Counted from the stretch's first letter, positions 7,836-18,314 are shown. The stretch: 30,290 nucleotides of DNA from an uncultured Roseateles sp. (GCA_946480605.1 CAMLKW010000022.1:1-30290), one strand, 5' to 3'. Program-made: numbers and translations. The notes: generated by a model not told the origin, from the letters alone.

Positions 7836-9343
7836 TGGCGTCTTTGCAGTTCGACAACATCAGCAAGGTCTTCCCCGGCGTCAAGGCGCTGAACGGGGTG
7901 AGCTTTGAAGCGCGGCCGGGCCAGGTCATGGGCCTGCTGGGCGAGAACGGCGCGGGCAAGAGCACGCTGCTGAAGATCCTGGGCGGCCAGTACAAGCCCG
8001 ATGGCGGGCGCCTGCTCATCGATGACCAGGAGCGCCACTTCACGTCCGCCGGCGATGCCATCGCCGCCGGCGTGGCCATCATTCACCAGGAACTGCAGTA
8101 CGTGGCCGAGCTGACCGTGGCCGAGAACGTGCTGCTGGGTCGGCTGCCCACGCGGCTGGGCTTCGTGGACCACAAGGCCGCGCGCCGGCTGGTGGCCGAG
8201 CAGCTGGCCGCCATCGGCGTGGACCTGGACCCGGCGGCGCGCCTGTCGGACCTGTCCATCGCGCAGCGCCAGATGGTGGAGATCTGCAAGGCCGTCATGC
8301 AGGACGCCAAGGTCATCGCCTTCGACGAGCCCACCAGCAGCCTGTCGCACCGCGAGACCGAGATCCTGTTCAAGCTGGTCAAGCGCCTGCGCGCGGAAGG
8401 CCGCACGCTGATCTACATCTCGCACCGGCTGGAGGAGCTGTACGAGCTGTGTGACGCCTGCACCATCTTCCGCGACGGCCGCAAGATCGTCACGCACGAC
8501 GTGATGGCCGACGTGCCGCGCGACCGCCTCATCAGCGACATGGTGGGCCGCGAGGTGAAGGACATCTACGACTACCGCAGCCGCCCGCAAGGCCCGGTTC
8601 GGCTGGAGGCCCGTGGCCTGCGCAGCGACCGCCTGCCCGAGCCGCTGAGCTTCGCGATGCGCGGCGGCGAGGTGCTGGGCTTCTTCGGCCTGGTGGGTGC
8701 CGGCCGCAGCGAGCTGATGCGGCTGCTGTACGGCGCGGACCCGCGCCGCGGCGGCGAGGTGCTGCTGGACGGCCAGCCGGTGCGCGCCAGCGCGCCGGCC
8801 GACGCGATTGCCGCCGGCATCGTGCTGTGCCCCGAGGACCGCAAGGAGCAGGGCATCCTGGCGCATTCGTCGGTGGCCGAGAACATCAACATCAGTTGCC
8901 GCCGCCATGGCCTGGCCGGCGGCGTGTTCCTGCGCCACGGCCAGGAGCAGCAGCGCGCCGACGACTTCATCAAGAAGCTGCGCATCAAGACGCCCCACCG
9001 CGAGCAGGAGATCCGCCTGCTGTCGGGCGGCAACCAGCAGAAGGTCATCCTGGCGCGCTGGCTGGCCGAGCCGGGCCTGAAGGTGCTCATCCTCGACGAG
9101 CCCACCCGCGGCATCGACGTGGGTGCCAAGAACGAGATCTACAAGATCATCCACGACGTGGCAGCTTCGGGCTGCTGCGTCATCGTCATCTCCAGCGAAC
9201 TGCCCGAGGTGCTGGGCATTGCCGACCGCCTCATCGTCATGCGTGACGGCCGCATCAGCGGCGAACTCGACCGCGCCGACGCCAGCGAGACCGCCGCGCT
9301 CGCGCTGGCCCTACCCGACGGGGCCCCTGCCGCCGTCCACTGA
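7835..9343 (+). CDS. araG: Sugar ABC transporter ATPase with two nucleotide-binding domains
   Basis: A 502-residue ATPase that powers sugar import, the length of E. coli AraG. Domain 1 has a Walker A loop GENGAGKST (36-43 region), signature LSIAQ (140-144) and Walker B IAFDE (161-165). Domain 2 has the lysine-free P-loop GLVGAGRSE (285-293), signature LSGGN (396-400) and Walker B LILDE (418-422). A degenerate second P-loop is normal for the RbsA/AraG/MglA group, not damage. The start codon overlaps the araF stop (TGATG). It works at the inner face of the membrane with AraH. Family members are similar enough that MglA or XylG cannot be excluded from this protein alone; the AraF next door decides. 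Confidence 0.94.
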   Translation: MASLQFDNISKVFPGVKALNGVSFEARPGQVMGLLGENGAGKSTLLKILGGQYKPDGGRLLIDDQERHFTSAGDAIAAGVAIIHQELQYVAELTVAENVLLGRLPTRLGFVDHKAARRLVAEQLAAIGVDLDPAARLSDLSIAQRQMVEICKAVMQDAKVIAFDEPTSSLSHRETEILFKLVKRLRAEGRTLIYISHRLEELYELCDACTIFRDGRKIVTHDVMADVPRDRLISDMVGREVKDIYDYRSRPQGPVRLEARGLRSDRLPEPLSFAMRGGEVLGFFGLVGAGRSELMRLLYGADPRRGGEVLLDGQPVRASAPADAIAAGIVLCPEDRKEQGILAHSSVAENINISCRRHGLAGGVFLRHGQEQQRADDFIKKLRIKTPHREQEIRLLSGGNQQKVILARWLAEPGLKVLILDEPTRGIDVGAKNEIYKIIHDVAASGCCVIVISSELPEVLGIADRLIVMRDGRISGELDRADASETAALALALPDGAPAAVH

Positions 9344-9345
9344 TC

Positions 9346-10338
9346 ATGAACACGACCACCCAAACGACTCCCACGTCGCCCCGCCCCGCCATGAACAACA
9401 AGTCCCGCGCCCTGCTCAAGGAGCACAGCATGACGCTGGGCTACCTGCTGCTGTTCGTCGTGCTGTCCCTCAGCGTCGAGAACTTCTTCTCCGGCGCCAA
9501 CATCGTCGGCCTGCTGCTGTCGGTGGCGCAGATCGGCATGGTCGCCTGCACCATGATGCTGTGCCTGGCCTCGCGTGACTTCGACCTGTCCGTCGGTTCG
9601 ACGATTGCCTTCGCCGGCGTGCTGGGCGCCATGGTGCTGGAGAGCACCGGCAGCGTGCCCGTCGCCATCGGCGCTGGTCTGCTGGCCGGCGCGCTGATCG
9701 GCGCCGGCAACGGCGTGCTGATCGCCTACCTGCGCGTCAACGCGCTGATCGCCACGCTGGCCACCATGCTGATGGTGCGCGGCCTGGCCTTCATCGCATC
9801 GCAGGGCCAGGCGGTGGGCATTGCCGACGAGAGCTTCTTCGCGTTCGGCGACACCGTCGTGCTGGGCCTGCCCCTGCCCATCTGGATGACGGTGGTGTGC
9901 TTCGTCATCTTCGGCGTGCTGCTCAACCACACGGTGTTCGGCCGCAACACGCTGGCCATCGGCGGCAACCCCGAGGCCGCGCGGCTGGCGGGCGTGCGCG
10001 TGGAGCGGCTGCGCGTGTGGATCTTCCTGCTGCAGGGCGTCGTCGCCGCGCTGGCCGGCCTGATCCTGTCGGCCCGCATCACCAGCGGCCAGCCCAACGC
10101 GGCCACCGGCTTCGAGCTGGACGTCATCTCCGCCTGCGTGCTCGGCGGCGTGTCGCTGGCCGGCGGCAAGGCGCGCATCTTCGGCGTCGTCATCGGCGTG
10201 CTCATCATGGGCACGGTCGAGAACGTCATGAACCTGCTCAACGTCGACGCGTTCTACCAGTACCTCGTTCGCGGGTTGATCCTGCTGGCGGCCGTGCTGC
10301 TGGACCAACTGAAGACCCGGGGCGAGCGCCGTGCTTGA
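9346..10338 (+). CDS. araH: Sugar ABC transporter permease
   Basis: A 330-residue inner-membrane permease of the RbsC/AraH/XylH family with about eight to ten helices. Conserved blocks are CLASRDFDLSVGSTIAFAGV (about 83-102), NGVLIAYLRVNALIATLATM and the cytoplasmic coupling segment GRNTLAIGGNPEAARLAGV (about 199-217), followed by DVISACVLGGVSLAGGKARI. The first 27 residues are polar and low in complexity, rich in Thr, Pro and Ser, before the first helix; a second ATG at 9391 (MNNKSRALLKEH) could be the true start. It follows araG by two bases and would form the channel for the galactose or arabinose brought by AraF. Confidence 0.93.
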   Translation: MNTTTQTTPTSPRPAMNNKSRALLKEHSMTLGYLLLFVVLSLSVENFFSGANIVGLLLSVAQIGMVACTMMLCLASRDFDLSVGSTIAFAGVLGAMVLESTGSVPVAIGAGLLAGALIGAGNGVLIAYLRVNALIATLATMLMVRGLAFIASQGQAVGIADESFFAFGDTVVLGLPLPIWMTVVCFVIFGVLLNHTVFGRNTLAIGGNPEAARLAGVRVERLRVWIFLLQGVVAALAGLILSARITSGQPNAATGFELDVISACVLGGVSLAGGKARIFGVVIGVLIMGTVENVMNLLNVDAFYQYLVRGLILLAAVLLDQLKTRGERRA

Positions 10339-11491
10339 TCGCAGAACACTGCTGGCATCGTCGCTGGCAGTGACGCTGCCGGCCCGGGCCGCAACGCCGC
10401 TGCTGGCCGGCGGCGACATCTCCGCGCTGACCTGGATGGAGAAGGCCGGTGCGGTCTACAAGGACCGCGACGGCCAGCCCGGCGACTGCCTGGCCATCTT
10501 GAAGCGCTACGGCCACAACATCGCGCGCATCCGGCTGTATGACCGCACGGGCCCCGGTACCGGCAACGACGGCTGGTACTGGCCCGAGGGTTCCATGGAC
10601 CTGCCCGACGTGCTGCTTCTGGCGCGCCGCGCCAAGGCCGCGGGCATGCAGATCCAGTTCAGCTTCCACTACAGCGACTTCTGGACCAACTCCAAGACCC
10701 AGGACCCGCCCACCGCCTGGCGTCGCGAACTGGCCAAACTGCCCGACAACACGGCCCGCTTCAAGCGCCTGGCGGTGCTGGTCGAGCAGCGCACGCGTGA
10801 GGTCATGCAGGCGCTGGTGGACCAGGGCACGGCGCCCGAATTCGTGTCGCTGGGCAACGAGATCGAGCACGGGATGATGTATCCCTATGGCAGCACCCAG
10901 GTCTGGCCCCTGCTGGGCGCGCTGCTGAAGGTGGGCTACGCCGCGGTCAAGGCCGTCAGCCCCAGCTCGCGCGTCGTGCTGCACCTGGACGACGGCGGCA
11001 ACGAGGCCAAGTACATCGATTGGTTCGACAACGCCCGCAAGCAGGGCGTGAGGTGGGACGTCATCGGCCCGTCCTACTACCCGTTCTGGACGAAGAAGAA
11101 CGTGGGCCAGTTGATGAGCTTCTGCGACACCATCTCGCGGCGCTACGACAGCGACATCCTGGTCATGGAAGCCGGCTTCAACTTCGCGCCCACCAAGCCC
11201 GACGGCTGGCCGGGCCAGTTGGAGCACAACGGCCCCTACCCGGCGAGCATGAGCAGCCCCGAGGGCCAGCGCGACTTCATGGCCGAGCTGCTGGCCGCCT
11301 GCCAGGCGCACCCGCGCGTGCTGGGCCTGCTGTACTGGGACCCCATCATGATCGCCAACCCCCGGGTCGGCTGGGCGCTGCGCGAAGGCACGGGCCAGCC
11401 CGGCCCCAACGTCGTCTCCAACACCACGCTGTTCGACTTCCAGGGCAAGGCGCTGCCGGTGCTGGACATCTGGAAGCGCTACACGCAATGA
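10331..11491 (+). CDS. Secreted arabinogalactan endo-beta-1,4-galactanase (GH53)
   Basis: A 386-residue endo-galactanase (EC 3.2.1.89) that cuts beta-1,4-galactan of type I arabinogalactan and pectin side chains. Family GH53 blocks are RIRLYDRTGPG (67-77), QFSFHYSDFW (109-118), the acid/base E177 in FVSLGNEIEHG and the nucleophile E280 in ILVMEAGFNF. Residues 1-21 (MLDRRTLLASSLAVTLPARA) form a signal peptide with a twin-arginine pair, so it acts in the periplasm or outside. Translation starts at a GTG that overlaps the end of araH by 8 bases, which couples the hydrolase to the transporter. Finding it inside a sugar ABC transporter operon indicates that galactan fragments are the intended carbon source. 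Confidence 0.92.
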   Translation: MLDRRTLLASSLAVTLPARAATPLLAGGDISALTWMEKAGAVYKDRDGQPGDCLAILKRYGHNIARIRLYDRTGPGTGNDGWYWPEGSMDLPDVLLLARRAKAAGMQIQFSFHYSDFWTNSKTQDPPTAWRRELAKLPDNTARFKRLAVLVEQRTREVMQALVDQGTAPEFVSLGNEIEHGMMYPYGSTQVWPLLGALLKVGYAAVKAVSPSSRVVLHLDDGGNEAKYIDWFDNARKQGVRWDVIGPSYYPFWTKKNVGQLMSFCDTISRRYDSDILVMEAGFNFAPTKPDGWPGQLEHNGPYPASMSSPEGQRDFMAELLAACQAHPRVLGLLYWDPIMIANPRVGWALREGTGQPGPNVVSNTTLFDFQGKALPVLDIWKRYTQ

Positions 11492-12261
11492 CGACCGGAT
11501 CGAGACTGCAAGGCAAGGTCGCGCTGGTGACCGGCGCGACGCAGGGCATTGGCAAGGCCGTGGCCCGGCTGTTCGTCGCCGAGGGCGCCAAGCTCATCGT
11601 CAACGACCTGCAGGCGACGCCGCAGAGCGAGGCGCTGCTGGCCGAACTGGGCGAGGCCAACGCGATGTTTGCCGCCGCCGACATCGCCGACGAGGCCGCG
11701 GTGAACGCCATGGCCGCCCGTGGGGCCGAACGTTTCGGCCCCATCAACGTGCTGGTCAACAACGCCGGCATGAACGTGTTCAGCGAGCCGCTGGCCATGA
11801 CCGCGGCACAGTGGCAGCGCTGCTTCGCCGTGGACCTGGAGGGCGCCATGCACTGCTGCCGCGCCGTGCTGCCCGGCATGCTGGCGGCGGGTGGCGGCAG
11901 CATCGTCAACATCGCGTCGGTGCATGGCCACCGCGTCATCCCGGATTCCTTCCCCTATCCAGTGGCCAAGCATGCGCTGATCGGCATGACCAAGGCGCTG
12001 GCCATCCAGTACGCGGCCCGCAACGTGCGCGTCAACTCGATCTCGCCCGGGCTCATCCTGTCCGAGCGCGTGGTCGAATGGCTGGAGAGCCTGCCCCCCG
12101 AGGACGCGCAGCGCCAGGTGGACCTGTTGCCACCGAAGCGCATCGGCGAGCCCATCGAGGTGGCCTACACCGCGCTGTTCCTCGCCAGCGACGAGGCGCG
12201 TTTCATCAACGCGGCCGACATCCTCATCGATGGCGGCCGCTCGCAGCTCTATCACGAATGA
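11488..12261 (+). CDS. SDR-family dehydrogenase, probable galactose 1-dehydrogenase
   Basis: A 257-residue short-chain dehydrogenase. The Rossmann motif TGATQGIG is at 15-22, the acidic D40 after strand two favours NAD over NADP, NNAG is at 91-94, and the catalytic set is S144, Y157 and K161 (YPVAK). By context it should oxidise D-galactose (or L-arabinose) to the 1,4- or 1,5-lactone, the one step of the De Ley-Doudoroff pathway not otherwise encoded in this operon. The reaction is inferred from position, because SDR sequences alone do not show the substrate. The start overlaps the GH53 stop (ATGA) and its own stop overlaps the LysR start (ATGA). Confidence 0.85.
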   Translation: MTTGSRLQGKVALVTGATQGIGKAVARLFVAEGAKLIVNDLQATPQSEALLAELGEANAMFAAADIADEAAVNAMAARGAERFGPINVLVNNAGMNVFSEPLAMTAAQWQRCFAVDLEGAMHCCRAVLPGMLAAGGGSIVNIASVHGHRVIPDSFPYPVAKHALIGMTKALAIQYAARNVRVNSISPGLILSERVVEWLESLPPEDAQRQVDLLPPKRIGEPIEVAYTALFLASDEARFINAADILIDGGRSQLYHE

Positions 12262-13211
12262 CCGACCCCCGTTCGGACCGCTTCGTCCGCTCCCACCTGA
12301 AGACCCGCCAGTTGGTGCTGCTGGTGGAGCTGGGGCGGCACGGTTCGATCCTGCATGCAGCGCAGGCCGCCAACCTGACGCAGCCGGCCGCCTCCAAGCT
12401 GCTGGCCGACCTGGAGCATGCGCTGGGCGTGAAGCTGTTCGAGCGCCTGCCGCGCGGCGTGGCGCCGACCTGGTATGGCGAGGTCATGATCCGCCGCGCC
12501 GGCGCCGCGCTGGCCGAGCTGGATGCCGGACACCAGGAGGTCATGGAGCTGCTGTCGGGCCTGTCCGGCCGCGTGTCGGTCGGCTCGGTGCTGACGCCGT
12601 CCGTCACGCTGCTGCCCGGCGCCGTCATCACCCTGAAGGCGCGCCAGCCGCGCGTGCACGTGGCCATCACCGTGGACACCAGCAAGCTGCTGACCCATCA
12701 ATTGCAGAGCGGTGAGCTGGACCTCGTCATCGGCCGCGTGCTGGACAGCGAGTCCGCCGCGCAGCTGAGCTTCGAGCCGCTGACCGACGAGCCGCACAGC
12801 CTCATCGTGCGCGCCGGCCATCCGCTGGCCGGCCGCAGCGACCTGCGCCTGCAGGAGCTGTCCCACCAGGCCTGGATCCTGCCGCCCGGCGGCAGCATCC
12901 TGCGCGACCGCCTGACATCGCTGTTCCTCACCGCCGGGCTGGACCAGCCGCAGCAGGCCGTCGAGACGCTGTCGCTGCCGGTCATCACGCGGCTGCTGGC
13001 GCAGTCCGACATGGTGGTCGCGCTGCCCGAGGAGCTGGTCAAGGGTTACCTGGAGACCGGCCAGCTGACGGTGCTGGACATCGACCTGGGCCTGCGCATG
13101 GACGCCTACGGCATCGTCACGCGCCGCGGCCACCAGCTGTCGCCGGGCGCCGAGCTGATGCTGACCTGCCTGCGCGAGGAGGCCCAGCGGCGGGGCGTCG
13201 GCCGTGGCTGA
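12258..13211 (+). CDS. LysR-family regulator at the end of the galactose operon
   Basis: A 317-residue LysR-type regulator. The winged helix-turn-helix lies near residues 16-76 with recognition region AAQAANLTQPAASKLLADLE (34-53); the inducer domain covers about 100-300. It is the last gene and is coupled to the SDR by an ATGA overlap, so it is likely expressed with its own targets. LysR proteins of the GbpR type control galactose- and arabinose-binding proteins in Agrobacterium and Azospirillum, and this protein fits that role; that is inference. The natural target is the operon promoter upstream of dgoD, and a tail position in the transcript would give positive feedback. No clear terminator follows. 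Confidence 0.92.
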   Translation: MTDPRSDRFVRSHLKTRQLVLLVELGRHGSILHAAQAANLTQPAASKLLADLEHALGVKLFERLPRGVAPTWYGEVMIRRAGAALAELDAGHQEVMELLSGLSGRVSVGSVLTPSVTLLPGAVITLKARQPRVHVAITVDTSKLLTHQLQSGELDLVIGRVLDSESAAQLSFEPLTDEPHSLIVRAGHPLAGRSDLRLQELSHQAWILPPGGSILRDRLTSLFLTAGLDQPQQAVETLSLPVITRLLAQSDMVVALPEELVKGYLETGQLTVLDIDLGLRMDAYGIVTRRGHQLSPGAELMLTCLREEAQRRGVGRG

Positions 13212-13331
13212 CCTCCGCCGCCGGGGTCACTGCGCCAGCTCGGCCGCCAGCAGTTGCAGCATCCGCATCGCCAGCAGCGTCGGTGCGGCGGCAGACTCAG
13301 GGAGAACTCGGCGCACGCGCGCGAACTGCTG

Positions 13332-13487
13332 ATGCACCCGGCCGACGTGGCCGACTGGCCGGGCCGCGTGCGCGCGGCAGCCGCTGCAACGGAGGCCGTG
13401 CGCGCCGCGGCGCGCAACGGCGCGGCCATCCGGCTGGACGCCGGACCGGACGGCCGCGGGCTGCTGGTGACGGTGAGCTTCGGCTGA
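13332..13487 (+). CDS. Possible small protein of 51 residues, uncertain
   Basis: A frame starting at the ATG at 13332 (MHPADVADWPGRVRAAAAAT) and ending at the stop at 13487 (…GLLVTVSFG) has amino-acid usage like real genes of this DNA, with an alanine-rich helix then a short strand pair. An in-frame ATG at 13254 would extend it to 77 residues. There is no convincing ribosome binding site and I do not recognise a family. On the opposite strand a short frame ending at 13227 (TLLAMRMLQLLAAELAQ) also looks coding. One or both may be remnants of decayed genes. The stretch 13212-13587 otherwise shows nothing I can name. Confidence 0.3.
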   Translation: MHPADVADWPGRVRAAAAATEAVRAAARNGAAIRLDAGPDGRGLLVTVSFG

Positions 13488-13587
13488 TCGCGGCGTCCCG
13501 TCCTACGTGGCGCTGCGTCGCACGCCCACGGCCGCCCCCTTGCCGGGGGACCACAGTGCGGCATGAGCAAGCCGCCGGAGTAGCGCC

Positions 13588-14052
13588 ATGTCCGAAGCCG
13601 ATTGCACGACCCGAGCCCAGCCACGGGCGACGCGGGCGGCCGATGTGCTGGTGTGCGTCATCGGCACGGCCGAGGCCATGCTGCGCCATGCCGACGACCT
13701 GCAGGTCTTGTGCTCCGGCGAGGTCAGCCTGATGCACTGGCGGCTGGACGACGATTTCGGCGAGCCTCCGCCCGCCGCCGACTGGGCCGACGGCCTGGTG
13801 GTGCTGAACTCCGACGTGTGGGCCGCACCCACCGGCTGTGCGCGCCTGCAGGCGCTGCTGAGGATGGCCTGGCGCTGCGGCCGCTCGCTGGCCTTGTGCG
13901 GTGATGGGGTCAACACGCTGGGCGCGCTGGGCTTCCCGCCCGACGTGCCGGCCGAGGCCGAAGGCCTGTTCCTGTGCCCCGGGGGACCGTGCCGCGAGAC
14001 GCTGGCCGAGTTCCTGGATGCGGTACACGAACAACCGCACAAGCGTCGCTGA
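13588..14052 (+). CDS. Hypothetical protein with DJ-1/PfpI-like pattern
   Basis: A 154-residue cytoplasmic protein with a CGGAG ribosome binding site eight bases before the ATG. I do not recognise it as a known family. The order of elements resembles a small DJ-1/PfpI or glutamine-amidotransferase-like fold: a hydrophobic first strand ADVLVCVIGTAEAM, a middle DGLVVLNSDVWAAP, a helix RLQALLRMAWRCGRS, then LALCGDGVNTLGALGF, where C104 sits at the place of the nucleophile elbow (usual form A-I-C-x-G). The canonical partner histidine is not obvious. The match is by eye and could be chance. It stands between the LysR gene and the BON lipoprotein, with no operon link to either. Confidence 0.65.
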   Translation: MSEADCTTRAQPRATRAADVLVCVIGTAEAMLRHADDLQVLCSGEVSLMHWRLDDDFGEPPPAADWADGLVVLNSDVWAAPTGCARLQALLRMAWRCGRSLALCGDGVNTLGALGFPPDVPAEAEGLFLCPGGPCRETLAEFLDAVHEQPHKRR

Positions 14053-14192
14053 TCGCGCCGGCCGCTGCGGCGCGTGCCTGTCGGCCGGGTCCGACAGGCG
14101 ATCGGCACCCCGGCTGAAACGGCAGTCGAGCGCGCTCGGCCACAGTGGAGCCACCGGCCCAACCGGCCCGATCCCGAAAGGAAGGAAGCCCG

Positions 14193-14639
14193 ATGAAACC
14201 CCTGTCCACCACCCCCCGAGGCCTGTCCCTGTTGTCCGCCGTGGCACTGGCCGCCGCGCTGACCGCCTGCAGCAAGCAGGAAGACGACTTGACGGCCGGC
14301 CAGCGTCTGGACGGCGCCATCGCCGAAACCAAGCGCGCCGCCGACGAGACCCGCCAGGACGCCAGGGAGGCGGTCGCCAGCGCCGAGGCCTCGGCCGCCC
14401 GCGCGGCGGAACAGGCCTCGCAGGCCACCACCGACCTGGGCATCACCGCCAAGGTCAACGCCGCGCTGGTGGCGGACGACAAGCTGAAGGCCACGCAGAT
14501 CAATGTCGACACCCGCGAAGGCATGGTGACGCTGACCGGCAAGGCACCCGACGCCCAGTCGCGCGAGCGCGCCACGATGCTGGCATCCGCCGTGGGCGGC
14601 GTGAAGCACGTCAACAACCAGTTGGTGGTCAGCAGCTGA
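14193..14639 (+). CDS. BON-domain lipoprotein
   Basis: A 148-residue periplasmic lipoprotein. The signal peptide ends in a lipobox LTAC with the acylated cysteine at C26. Residues about 32-80 form an alanine- and charge-rich coiled coil (rich in AETKRAADETRQDAREAV), and about 82-148 is a single BON domain (ITAKVNAALVADDKLKATQI, VDTREGMVTLTGKAPD, VGGVKHVNNQLVV). BON domains bind membranes or lipids and appear in envelope stress proteins such as OsmY and DolP. A strong GAAAGGAAGG site fixes the start at 14193; an in-frame ATG at 14145 would add 16 residues without such a site. A classical terminator follows, so the gene is a unit of its own. Confidence 0.9.
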   Translation: MKPLSTTPRGLSLLSAVALAAALTACSKQEDDLTAGQRLDGAIAETKRAADETRQDAREAVASAEASAARAAEQASQATTDLGITAKVNAALVADDKLKATQINVDTREGMVTLTGKAPDAQSRERATMLASAVGGVKHVNNQLVVSS

Positions 14640-14660
14640 CCCGCGACGCCTGATCGACGG

Positions 14661-14686
14661 GGCGCCCCTTCGCGGGGCGCCTTTTT
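14661..14686 (+). terminator. Rho-independent terminator
   Basis: GGCGCCCC (14661-14668) pairs with GGGGCGCC (14674-14681) around a TTCGC loop and is followed at once by TTTTT. It lies 22 bases after the BON lipoprotein stop and ends that transcript. Confidence 0.9.
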
Positions 14687-14701
14687 GTACTGGGCGATAC
14701 C

Positions 14702-14717
14702 CCGACCGTTCGGTCGG
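14702..14717. promoter_or_regulatory. Perfect dyad upstream of the liv operon, TetR-type operator
   Basis: CCGACCG-TT-CGGTCGG is a perfect 7-bp inverted repeat 44 bases before livH. Dyads of this ACCGACCG...CGGTCGGT form are used by TetR-family repressors in Burkholderiales; from memory the phenylacetate regulator PaaR has such a site. No TetR gene is in the window. Confidence 0.55.
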
Positions 14718-14760
14718 AGATTCGCCGATACCATGGGCTCTCATTCGTTGCTGAGCCGCC

Positions 14761-15798
14761 ATGGACCTCACGATTGCCGCCATCCTGGGCCTCGATGGCC
14801 TGACCAACGGGGCCATCTACGCCCTCGTCGCGCTGGCCCTGGTGCTGGTGTTCTCGGTCACCCGCATCGTCTTCATCCCGCAGGGCGAGTTCGTCGCCTT
14901 CGGCGCGCTGACGCTGGCGGCGCTGCAACTGGGCAAGGTGCCGGGCACGGTGTGGCTGCTGGTGATGCTGGCGGTGGCCGGGTCGGTGCTGGACACGGTG
15001 CAGGCCATCCGCGAGCGCTGGGCGTTCGCACGCTTCGCGCGGCGGCAGTTCGGTGCGGTCATCGTGCCGCTGCTGATCGCCTGGGTCACGCGTTGGCTGG
15101 CGCCGCAGCAGCCGCCGCTGCTGGTGCAGGTGCTGGTGACGCTGGCCCTCGTCACGGCCATGGGCCCGCTGCTGTACCGCGTGGCCTACCGCGCGCTGTC
15201 GGGCGCCAGCGTGCTGACCCTGCTCATCGTCTCCGTCGGCGTGCACTTCGCGCTGACCGGAGTCGGCCTGGTGTTCTTCGGCGCCGAGGGCTGGCGCACG
15301 CCGGCCTTCTGGGACGCCCGCTTCGATGCCGGGCCGCTGAGCTTCACGGGGCAGACGCTGATCATCTTCGGCGCCTCCATCGCGCTGATCGCCGCGCTGT
15401 TCCTGTTCTTCGAGCGCACGCTGACGGGCAAGGCGCTGCGCGCCACGTCGGTGAACCGCACCGGCGCGCGGCTGATGGGCATCTCGGGCGACGCGGCCGG
15501 GTCCTTGAGCTTCACGATGGCGGCCTTCATCGGCGCGCTGTCGGGGCTGCTGATCTCGCCGTCCACCACCATCTATTACGACACCGGCTTCCTGATCGGC
15601 CTGAAGGGCTTCGTCGCCGCGGTGTTCGGGGGGCTGGCCAGCTTCCCGATGGCACTGGCCGGCGCCATCGGCGTGGGCCTGATCGAGAGCTTCGGCTCCT
15701 TCTGGGCCAGCGCGTTCAAGGAGGTCATCGTGTTCACGGTGATCCTGCCCATCCTGCTGTGGCGGTCCTTCGTGGACCCGCACCACGAAGAACATTGA
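14761..15798 (+). CDS. livH: Branched-chain amino-acid-type ABC permease LivH
   Basis: A 345-residue inner-membrane permease of the LivH family with about eight helices. The N-terminal [20 protein letters not shown] and the [16 protein letters not shown] segment are typical, as is the coupling region [20 protein letters not shown] (about 222-241) and the C-terminal [22 protein letters not shown]. Residues 75-100 (an extra stretch rich in Arg around [13 protein letters not shown]) lengthen it beyond the usual 290-310. LivH-like permeases import branched-chain amino acids, but also urea, amides and aromatic acids, so the substrate is open. The ribosome binding site is weak. The livM-livG fusion gene starts five bases after its stop. 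Confidence 0.92.
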   Translation: MDLTIAAILGLDGLTNGAIYALVALALVLVFSVTRIVFIPQGEFVAFGALTLAALQLGKVPGTVWLLVMLAVAGSVLDTVQAIRERWAFARFARRQFGAVIVPLLIAWVTRWLAPQQPPLLVQVLVTLALVTAMGPLLYRVAYRALSGASVLTLLIVSVGVHFALTGVGLVFFGAEGWRTPAFWDARFDAGPLSFTGQTLIIFGASIALIAALFLFFERTLTGKALRATSVNRTGARLMGISGDAAGSLSFTMAAFIGALSGLLISPSTTIYYDTGFLIGLKGFVAAVFGGLASFPMALAGAIGVGLIESFGSFWASAFKEVIVFTVILPILLWRSFVDPHHEEH

Positions 15799-15803
15799 AG
15801 ACG

Positions 15804-17575
<1,772 letters not shown>

Positions 17576-17579
<4 letters not shown>

Positions 17580-18307
17580 GCGCACTGCTGGAAGTGACCG
17601 ACCTGCACGCCGGCTACGGCCGCGCCGAGGTGCTGCACGGCTTGAGCTTCACGGCGGCCGAGAAGAGCGTCGTCACCGTCATCGGGCCCAACGGCGCGGG
17701 CAAGTCCACGCTGCTGGGTGCGTTGATGGGCCTGATCCCGTCGCGCAGCGCGGCGCTGCGGTTTGCTGGTCAGGACATCGCGCCGCTGACGCTGGAAGAG
17801 CGCGTGCTCGCAGGACTCGCGCTGGTGCCCGAGAAGCGTGAGTTGTTCGGCACGATGACGGTCGAGGACAACCTGCTGCTGGGCGGCTGGCGCCCCAGGA
17901 AGCTGGGCGACAAGCGCTGGCGCGACGGGCTGGAGAGCGTCTACACGCGCTTTCCGCGCCTGAAGGAGCGCCGCGCCCAGGCGGCCGGCACGCTGTCCGG
18001 TGGCGAACGCCAGATGCTGGCGCTGGGCCGCGCGCTGATGGGAAGCCCCAAGCTGCTGATGCTGGACGAGCCCAGCCTGGGCCTGGCCCCGCTGATCGTG
18101 CGCGAGATCTTCGCCATCGTGGACGACCTGCGCAGCAGTGGCGTCAGCATCCTGCTGGTGGAGCAGAACGCCCGCGCCGCGCTGCGCGTGGCGGACCACG
18201 GGCATGTGCTGGAGACCGGCGAGTTCGGGCTCAGCGGGCCGGCGGACCAGTTGGCGGCCGATCCCCGCGTCATCGAGACCTATCTCGGCGCGGGGCACAA
18301 GGGCTAG
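17576..18307 (+). CDS. livF: Branched-chain amino-acid-type ABC ATPase LivF
   Basis: A 243-residue ATPase with Walker A GPNGAGKST (37-45), the LVPEKRELFGTMTVEDNL segment (83-100) typical of LivF, signature LSGGE (140-144) and Walker B LLMLDE (160-165). It pairs with the LivG half of the preceding fusion protein to energise uptake. It overlaps the fusion gene by four bases. No binding-protein gene (LivK) precedes or follows; the next gene is convergent and only seven bases away, so the operon ends here and the binding protein must be encoded elsewhere. Confidence 0.94.
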
Positions 18308-18314
18308 CGGCGCC

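Noticed and set aside
8680..8720. Defective second P-loop in AraG
   Set aside because: A P-loop without lysine in the second domain is normal in the RbsA/AraG/MglA group.
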